Shown here: piece after piece, positions 56,072 through 64,000 of the stretch
How the letters are laid out: each line of letters opens with the position of its first letter
Position numbering within the stretch: the stretch's first letter is position 1
Assembly: GCA_025991245.1 (NCBI GenBank)
Contig: BQMJ01000013.1
Span: 124,001-188,000, forward strand
Length of the DNA: 64,000 nucleotides
Origin: Galdieria partita
Lineage: Eukaryota > Rhodophyta > Bangiophyceae > Galdieriales > Galdieriaceae
Reading direction: 5' to 3'
Program-made: the position numbers and the translations under genes
Notes under the pieces: model-generated
Databases searched by the model: none
What the model was told of the DNA's origin: nothing
Seen by the model: only the letters and a program-made list of their open reading frames with translations

Positions 56072-56389
56072 TTAAACTTCGATTTCTGTGCAGGAATGAC
56101 GAGTCTCCATTACAAAATAACAAAAGATAAAAGTCACTAGAGCCTGACTAATGGGGAAGAAACAATCTGCTGAAGTCCAATATGCCTGCTTTCTAAAGGG
56201 ATGATCCCAATGAACGGAAACTATAAGCTGACAATTCCAGAGTGTTGTACTAGTCACATTCTCGTTGGACACCACTAAACAGAATTTTAAGTTGCAAAGA
56301 AGTGAATGATCATACTCAATATGGTCTTTGCCGTTATATTTCTTGGTAACATAAGGATAACAATATTCCAGCACTAATGTTCTCTTTTC
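56072..56389 (-). CDS. Unassigned open frame, possible terminal exon
   Basis: About 106 codons from an acceptor-like TTTTATTAG at 56397-56390. No ATG near the start, so it would be a last exon. The sequence has aromatic-rich, hydrophobic C-terminal residues (PISQALVTFIFCYFVMETRH). I could not find upstream exons or a family; it may be part of the broken gene next to it or chance. Confidence 0.2.
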   Translation of the reverse strand, partial: EKRTLVLEYCYPYVTKKYNGKDHIEYDHSLLCNLKFCLVVSNENVTSTTLWNCQLIVSVHWDHPFRKQAYWTSADCFFPISQALVTFIFCYFVMETRHSCTEIEV

Positions 56390-56575
56390 CTAATAAAAAA
56401 AGTGAACAGTTAATACTTTTTCTATGCATACACTTTTTGATTGAAAGAATCTGTGAACACAGAATGACAAATCATATAAGTAATTAGATGACTTTTGACG
56501 CTGTTCTATGACAATCATCCATACTTTAGAATACCACTAGTACATTTAAAAAGAAAGTTTTTAAACATGTGTAAT

Positions 56576-58745
56576 TCACATCTTGCAGAGCGAATTATCG
56601 AATGAACACTTGAATGATAAGAATTCCAACTTTATTGCAAACTCAAGAAACTGTGACGTACTCTTTGAAGTAGATCGAGACCAAAGTTTTTCAAAAAGGG
56701 GACGATCAGTAGAAGAGAATGCTTTTTCAAGTCCATTCAATATTTCTTTGTCAATGAGCATTTCTATATCTCTTTCATGAAGAATAACAAGTACACAACT
56801 AGGAGGAATCGTAAGAGATTCACTTTCAATAGACATTCCACTACAGTAACAACCACTCTCATTACCCAACTCGCTTGCAACCTTGAATGCTAATCTTGTA
56901 CCAACTAAAATAAGCATACAATGATAAACTTCCAATGCTTGGGATAAAACTTGATTAGAAACAGGAACAAGAAATTTTTTAGCTTCTTCAATAATATCTG
57001 ACCAGTCAATTCCTTCCGACTTCCAACGACCTTTGCAAGTAACTCCCACAATAAGAACTTTGGGTTTAAGAGGAGATTGTACTTTGGACATAATATCAGG
57101 ACTATGAGAATTGGTGTCTACTGGAATATAAACTCTGTCAAAATATAGCGACTCTCGAATAATCTTGTTCCAGTCATTTCATCCATAAGTTTTCCGTTTC
57201 TTGTTTGATTCACTCCTTGATTCATCACCACCAACAGATCTCATGTAATTAAGAGGTACAGGTTCATCGATAGGAACTTTCATTTGTTTAAATATGGCAG
57301 ATAACTGACATAACAACTCCCTTAACTCATTGCGTACTTTTGACGAAAGCTTCAAAATAAGTCGGATGGCAACAATTCCTTCAAATGCTCCACACTTTGA
57401 AGAAAAGAACCAATCAATTGGCTCTAATTTGAGTGATCCTAAAAGTATCTTTTCTAATAACGAAAGAGATGATAGATACTCAAAGTTTCCAACAAATGCC
57501 TTTGGAATCAGCACTTGAAAAGTATCCTGATCAATAGGATATCGATAGAGTCCCATTTCGTTAACTGCGTCAAACAAATAACATCCCGGGTTTAGTGCAT
57601 CATCTACTTTGAAAGGTATATGAAACAGAGCCATCATCAATAATACGCCAAATTCACTCTTTTTTATTCTCGTCTGAAGTTGATATGTGTTGTACAAACG
57701 ACTCAGAGCAATTTCTTCTAAAACCATCCTCATTCATACATGATAAGCATTCTTCTTTCAACATAAAAGGCTGTCTTCTTGTTTGTACATAATTCAAAAG
57801 CATATTCACTGCACGTGTAAGCAAACCAGGGACTCCACCGGTAGATTCCAATAGTGCCTCTGCCAATTCATTTACTGAAAACGAAGAACTACATAGAATA
57901 TCACAAATTCGATACTGAACCTATCCTTTGAGATGGCTCCTTTCAAGGAATCCAACGATATTGGAAGAGCTTAAAGGTGATAACGAAATAAAATGTAGTA
58001 ACATCCTTGGTCCAAAAGCTACAGAAATTCTTAAACCCTTGCTTTTCCTAGCAACAATGATGAATAGATTGTTTTCGTTGCACAACTCACGAACAATTTC
58101 AAAGAAGTCGTTGTATGGAAAAACTTCACCATCTTGGGTCCTTTCCAAATCGAATTCGCCATAACTTTCGTCTAGAGCACCAACTCTATCAAACGCCACA
58201 AGGAGAAACTGATCAGTACGCACTTTTAAAATTGTGCGGATTCTCTTAACCAATACGAAAGTCCTAAGTTGCAGGGCGTTGAAACACTTGTCGGGGTCCG
58301 GTTCTTCTTTAAACTCCGATTGCAGACAAGCCGACTTGTACAACAAGTAATAAAGAGCCCATTTCAGACTTCTCAGAGTCAGTTTGTTCAAGATCTCTCA
58401 AGTCAACATACAAGGGGTAGAAGTTTTCAACTTGTCCAAAAACTCTTTCTTGAAAGAGTCCGAAGGAAAAGACTCAAGGGAAGTTTCACTAAACCTTCAT
58501 ATCAATGCCAAATAGTTCATACAAAAAGTAGTCTTGCCGGATCGAAACATATGAGGCACGAATGGGATCGTTAAACGGTAATAGGAACTTCTTGATCGAC
58601 CGCTAAGTTGTTTTTGATTTTTTTGAAGTTTATAAAGTTCTTCTGTATTACACATCCTCTTCAAGACCCACAACAAAAGGCTCGAACGTGTCGTCGGTCT
58701 CCCACTTGTCACTCGAACTTATCAATTGATTGTCGGTATTGACTC
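56576..58745 (-). pseudogene. Broken P-loop NTPase-like gene
   Basis: Stretches of coding-like sequence lie in order on the minus strand but in several frames and separated by stops, at least four breaks in all, so I read it as a pseudogene. Recognisable pieces: FEPFVVGLEED, then a Walker-A-like MFRSGKTTFCMNY, a Walker-B-like FLLVAFDRVGALDE, LLESTGGVPGLL and a C-terminal region with EPIDWFFSSKCGAFE. The layout (nucleotide-binding part followed by a long variable C-terminal part) recalls large lineage-expanded ATPase families; Galdieria is reported to have an expanded archaeal-type ATPase family, but the link is not shown. Confidence 0.6.
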
Positions 58746-61700
58746 AATTGATACACGTGTAGTTGTTGATTGAAACATCTACGTCCTTGTCATGATCCAA
58801 TATCACAACACGTACATAATTATGAAAACATGTAAGTCCATCCAAAGAAAAGGAAAATGGTGATCAAGAGTCTATCCAACTATTGGAGATAGTTTTGTTT
58901 GGTTTTCAACTATTGCTGTTAAAGAATTGAATCCAAATTCAATCACTTTTGAATATTTTCTTGTTTACTCGAAGAGATGAAAGAGAACAAAAACTCGTTT
59001 CACTTTATCATGTTTTTGAAGCAGAGAATATTTTCTTTCTGTCCCTGTGTTTTGAAGAGTTGAATGAAAGAACAAGATTGAATCTAGTTGTCAAAGTAAA
59101 AAGTATTGAAATGGATAAACTTTCAACTTGAAGTTTTGATAAGAGTATTTTACACAACTTGAAGACTGCAGAACAGTACATTCTTGTAATAAAAGTATTA
59201 ACTCGTTGGTTGAAATGTAGAAAAAAGGGATTGGTTATTTCTAAATGAATGCCAACCTTTTGAATTTCCCCATTTTTATATAGGGCTTGTTTGGAAAAAG
59301 TTCAAGAGTACAAGGTACAAAGCTTTTCCTAACACATTTGAATGTTGTGATTTGGAAGAGAACAGAAACGTTTCTTTTTTTGTGTATTCGAGTTTTACTG
59401 GTTTGTTTGAACAAGAGAATCAAGGCTTTATATGGAAAAAGTTGTGTTCTTATTCTAGTTTTGACTAGGAAACAGAACACATAAACTAGTTGAAAATATG
59501 TGTGGAGTTGTTGATCAAGAGGTTTCAAACATCTTTTGCTAGGTTTTCTCTCCTAGAAGAGAATCTTTCAGCTTTAACCAAACGCAGTTGCATCTATATA
59601 ATTGTTTCTTTACACAGTATTATTGGAATATTATTTGTATTCAATGGAAAGAGAATATTTGTGCTCACAAAGTTCAACCGGAGCTGAAGAACGATAAAGT
59701 TTTCCATTTCTTCAACACAACTCTATCTATGTAAGTTTGTTGGCTATAATGTCGAACAAATATATACAAAGAGAGAGAGAGAGAGACAGAGACAGATTGT
59801 CACAAGTATTCTCAAGTTGAAAGTGTTTTCAACTCTCAAGATTTCTCGTTTTTAACTTTTTTGGACAAACAACCAAACTAGTTGATATGCAATATATACA
59901 TTTCAATCTTTTCAAGTACAATTCAGAACGATATGTCAGACAAGCAAACCCAAATATTTGTATTCCAAGTAACTAGAGCAACTTGGCCCCACCTTCTGTT
60001 CTAGTGAAAATCATTTCAAGTTTTGCCCAGAAACATTTTGAATGAGAAACCAAGAAGAGCTTGGGATTTTCTACTTGTTGAAAAGTTTCTAGAGATAGTT
60101 GTTTTATGAATGTAACAAGATAAAGACAGGAAGCCTATGAAATTTCTTGAAACTCGTTAGGAGACGAGAACATAAGAAGCAATTGTTGAAGAAATGTTGT
60201 AGCTTTTTTTCACGAGACGAGTTAACTCGTGACTGGAAAAGTTGGATACATTTACCGACCCAAGTGTTTCTAGATATTTTAAGTTATTAGTAGTTTTTTG
60301 TTTTCTTTGTAGTGGAGTTTGTTTTATATCTTGAAATGGAGAGGGGAGGATACTAGGCGTTCTTGTTGTCTATCTTTTCAAACTCTTTTCTAAGTTTGTA
60401 GACCATCTCGTTGGAATGATTTTGTTATTTTGTTTCGTATTACTTGTCCTGTTTATATTAAAACATGAAGTATGTCCATTGCGAAGAAAGATTTTGGATT
60501 TGACACTAGTTGTAAGAATTGAGTTTTGGAGTTTGCGACTCTTGGAAAAGCAAGTTGGAAAGATTGACTCGTTTTATTGTCAAGGTAGGTTTTTTCTTCT
60601 CACAAGGCTTGACTGTAAATAGGAGCTTATAGTTAAGAGAGTTGATAGGTGACAGCTTTTTTTTTTGAAAAATTTTTTAGGGTAAGGAGATAATGAGGGA
60701 AATAGAATAGCCATTGGAATCGATTTTTGTGGTCCAGGTCATTTTTCCAGTTTTCATTTGCTACGTGTCGCCATCTGATTGGTCTAACCAGCCCGCGCTT
60801 TTTTGTATTTTGTTTAGTTTTTAAGTAGTATTTTTTGGTTTGAAAGAGGGGCTTGACAGCCAAGAAAAAAAGAAAAGTTTTTCACGAGTAGAAGAACTAG
60901 TAGCATAAAGCAGAAGAAGAATGGCTTTATGTATAAATGAAGGTGATGAAAGAATTTGGAATTCCCATCGAATGGATTTTTTTGGGGGGAATTGATTTCA
61001 TTGCCTGTAATTTATCTTTGCCATTGATTTCATTGAAAGATTGGGGGATGATTGATTGATCATCATTGGGTGGTGAACAAGATGGGAAAAGATGAGAAAA
61101 GGGTGAGAGATGTTAAATCTTTTGTCTCTTTTTTGTCTTTCTATTCTTGTTTTCCTGATGATGATTTTTTCATCCTTGGAAAAGAGATAAATAGTAGATA
61201 GGAGTTGATGTATTAAACTACCAATTTGGCAAAGTATTTGTTGTTGTTGAGAGTATAGTTTCCATCTTGATGAGCATTTGCAAGGCTTGTATGATCATTG
61301 ATTGAAAAGATGGTCATCGCCGCTCATTGATGATGAATGGACTATATTATTTGTCTATTTTGAGAAAACATCCAGTTACTATATAATTTCGAAACTCATG
61401 GATGATTTTACAAGTAAATTCATTCCATGATGAAAGGAATATATGGTATTTGGAACAATTGTCTTTTTCAAAATGAGACAAAGGAATGAAACAAAGGAAG
61501 GTTTGTATAGAATGTGTATTTATGTATTGATTTCAACTATACCGTCATGGATAGATTGAAAAATCAATACATTTTACATGTTATGTATAATAGCAATTTT
61601 TTCTTTTTTTGAAAGAAGAAATTGAAAGAAAATTTCCATTCTTCCTTGTTTTGGAAGAATTCAACAAAGGAATTAACCGTGGAGATGATATTTGCATGGA

Positions 61701-61807
61701 GTCAAAGTGATCAACTGAATTTCTATTTTCAGCATTGATTGCATTGTTCTCATATATGTCAATATCATTTTTTTGGTTTATTTTCCTTGTTGTTTAGAAC
61801 ACCACGA
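58746..61807. other. rDNA upstream spacer / external transcribed spacer
   Basis: About 3 kb without a supported gene, T/A-rich, with a (GA)n tract at 59770-59786 and poly-T runs. Short frames have no homology. Position directly before the 18S gene suggests the intergenic spacer, rDNA promoter and 5' ETS; I cannot locate the transcription start. Repeated use of TTTTCAAC/GTTGAAA-like words is noticeable but not a tandem repeat. Confidence 0.5.
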
Positions 61808-62959
61808 TACCCCGTTGATCCTGCGGGTCGCGTATGCTTGTCTCAAGGATTAAGCCATGCAAATGCCAGTATAAGCCACACTGATGGCGAGACTGTGAAT
61901 GGCTCATTAAAACAGTTATAATCTACACAATGTTTCCGAGTTATATGGATAACCCTAGTAATGCTAGAGCTAATACATGCCCTAGTTCAAGAAAGTTTTA
62001 AACTTTTTTGGACATGCACTTATTAGTGATCCTACTTGAACATTTTACTTTAAAATGTTTAACAGTTGAATCATGATAATTTTGTGGATTGATAGTATTT
62101 CTACTATTGACGCATTGTTTGAATTTCTGCCCTATCAACTTTTGACGGTAGGATCGAGGCCTACCGTGGTGTTGACGGGTAACGGGGAATTAGGGTTCGA
62201 TTCCGGAGAGGGAGCCTGAGAGATGGCTACCACATCCAAGGATGGCAGCAGGCGCGCAAATTACCCAATCCTGACACAGGGAGGTAGCGACAAGAAATAC
62301 CGATAGATAGCATTATAATGTTATCTCATTGGCATGACTTTGATTTAAAAGTTGAAAGGAGTAACGATTGGAGGGCAAGTCTGGTGCCAGCAGCCGCGGT
62401 AATTCCAGCTCCAATAGCGTACACGAACGTTGTTGCAGTTAAAACGCCCGTAGTCGGAAATGTGAGTGATAGCAGTGATTTTCTTTTTTTTTTTGAAAAA
62501 GATGATACTGCTATGCTCATATTGAAATGAGAATGATAATGATCTTGATTGATTGTTTATTATTTTTATTTTTATTTACTGTGAAAAAATTAGAGTGTTT
62601 CAAGCGTTTCATTTGAAAGGATAGCGTAGCATGGTATAATAGGCAAATATAAGATTTTATACTTGAGTAGGAGAGTATTGAATCTTTTCAAGTCAATAGG
62701 GGTAGTTGGGGCCATTTGTATTCCATAGTCAGAGGTGAAATTCTTGGATTTTTGGAAGACGAACGGATGCGAAAGCGTTTGGCAAGGATATACCCATTGA
62801 TCAAGGACGAAAGTTAGGGGATCGAAGACGATTAGATACCGTCGTAGTCTTAACCATAAACGTTGCCATCTAAAAGATGGTGTACTGAAATAGAATCGTA
62901 CATCCTTTTTTTCCGGGAAACCAAAGATTTTGGGTTCTGGGGGGAGTATGGTCGCAAGT

Positions 62960-63007
<48 letters not shown>

Positions 63008-63455
63008 GCGGCTTAATTTGACTCAACACGGGGCAACTTACCAGGTCCGGACATTTTTATGATTGACAGATTGATAGCTCTTTCATGATTGAATGGGTGG
63101 TGGTGCATGGCCGTTCTTAGTTGGTGGAGTGATTTGTCTGGTTAATTCCGTTAACGAACGAGACCTTTTCCTGCTAACTAGTAGCCATATTTTTTTTTCT
63201 AGAATGTTGTCTACTTCTTAGAGGTACTATTCGTTTTTCACGGATGGAAGCTTTAGGCAATAACAGGTCTGTGATGCCCTTTGATGTCCTGGGCTGCACG
63301 CGGGCTACACTGATGCAGTCAAAGAGTGAACAATAACCTATTCTGAAAGGAATCTAGGTAATCTTTTAACTTGCATCGTGCTTGGGATTGAATACTGTAA
63401 CTGTATTTATGAACGAGGAATTCCTTGTAAACGCGAGTCATCAACTTGCGTTGAA

Positions 63456-63503
<48 letters not shown>

Positions 63504-63581
63504 CGATCCGGTGAAGCGTACGGACTGTGATATTTATTTTTTTGAAAATGGATATTATGGGAAGTACGTTGAACCTTATTG

Positions 63582-63640
<59 letters not shown>
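61808..63640 (+). rRNA. 18S (small subunit) ribosomal RNA
   Basis: Begins TACCCCGTTGATCCTGC (cf. the usual TACCTGGTTGATCCTGC) and ends GTAGGTGAACCTGCGGAAGG plus ATCATT. Universal blocks are present: GTGCCAGCAGCCGCGGTAA, AAACTTAAAGGAATTGACGG, TTTGACTCAACACGGG, TTGTACACACCGCCCGTCGC. Length about 1.83 kb, so complete and without an intron. T/A-rich tracts sit in variable regions (for example 62484-62500). Some normally conserved bases are changed (AGCGTACACGAACGTTG where most eukaryotes have AGCGTATATTAAAGTTG), consistent with a divergent thermophilic red alga. Confidence 0.97.
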
Positions 63641-64000
63641 CACAGTATGAGAAGGTAGATGTGGGATGCAAGAGTGAAAAGAGTGATTGAGGGTACAAGT
63701 TGGATTTACGAAAGGGGCAGAGAAAAGGGAGAGGATAGAAATAATATTTTTTATTTTTGTTTCTTTCTTTTTTTGTTTTTTTTTGAAATCTGTTGTATTT
63801 CTTGATTATTTTTATTTTTGTATTCACATTATATCTCTATATATATAACCACCCTGCGCATTGAAGAAAGGAGAAAGAAAAGAGAGAGAGAAATAAATCA
63901 TTTTCTTTTTCTTTTTATTTCTTCTTTGAAAGAATCATAGAATTTTTATATATCCCTTGGATATATGTATTTTCTCTATTTGTCTCCATTTTGCAAGTAA
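63641..64000 (+). other. Internal transcribed spacer 1 (partial)
   Basis: Follows the 18S 3' end directly. A/T-rich with poly-T and AT runs; no 5.8S start is reached before the window ends. Assigned by position. Confidence 0.8.

Noticed and set aside
56576-58745. In-frame TGA in the NTPase-like region as a second selenocysteine codon
   Set aside because: The region also has other stops and frame changes and no SECIS is seen; decay is the simpler reading.
59770-59800. GA-rich tract as a functional element
   Set aside because: Ordinary simple-sequence repeat in a spacer.
1-64000. CRISPR arrays, insertion sequences, LTR or virus-like elements
   Set aside because: No spaced direct repeats, transposase, integrase, reverse transcriptase or capsid-like frames recognised.

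Overview
The window reads as nuclear DNA of a unicellular red alga of the Galdieria type. Evidence: genes are densely packed and carry several very short spliceosomal introns (mostly 45-60 nt, GT-AG). The gene set is eukaryotic (VPS11, GCP3, PRP31, MED31, RPA2, eIF2B-delta, L7, S30) combined with plastid functions (CP12, plastid-type DnaJ, ArgC). There are secreted glucoamylases and polyol/inositol dehydrogenases that suit a heterotrophic acidophile. The organism name is inferred, not proven. Most coding regions were rebuilt here exon by exon from splice signals, reading frame and family conservation.

Layout. 1-7.2 kb: UCHL5 deubiquitinase (cut by the left edge), a glycerophosphodiester phosphodiesterase, a zinc-knuckle/DnaJ-Cys protein, mitochondrial uL23 and VPS11. 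7.4-18 kb: EF-hand protein, DSCC1, KDO-8-phosphate synthase, metaxin, PP6/SIT4-associated SAPS protein, gamma-tubulin complex GCP3. 18-28 kb: WD40 protein, ArgC, NDUFAF3, RPA2, GST, ribosomal L7, an unknown coiled-coil protein, homocysteine S-methyltransferase. 28-34 kb: inositol dehydrogenase-like enzyme, coiled-coil protein, RuvC-fold nuclease, a selenocysteine-encoding selenophosphate synthetase with its SECIS element, a START-like protein, a xylitol-dehydrogenase-like SDR. 34-38 kb: two divergent secreted GH15 glucoamylases. 38-55.6 kb: eIF2B-delta, eS30, MED31, a RUS/DUF647 protein, two unknown genes, DnaJ, CP12, a hydrolase-fold protein lacking its nucleophile, a MYND protein, ZNF593/Bud20, PRP31. 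From about 50.8 kb rightward the density falls: long AT-rich stretches, one broken P-loop NTPase-like gene, then an 18S rRNA gene and the start of ITS1, as expected near an rDNA locus.

The most striking points are: (1) the in-frame TGA in selenophosphate synthetase together with a well-formed SECIS in its 3' UTR, which says that this organism makes selenoproteins; (2) repeated gene overlaps that are unusual for a nucleus, namely an ATGA stop/start overlap (DSCC1/KDSA), a 17-nt same-strand overlap, and head-to-head overlapping 5' coding ends (ArgC/NDUFAF3); (3) the inverted glucoamylase pair with conserved intron phases, whose shared promoter holds a perfect palindrome and three copies of one octamer; (4) bacterial-like polyol/inositol dehydrogenases that have gained introns. 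I saw no CRISPR array, tRNA gene, transposon or complete virus-like element.
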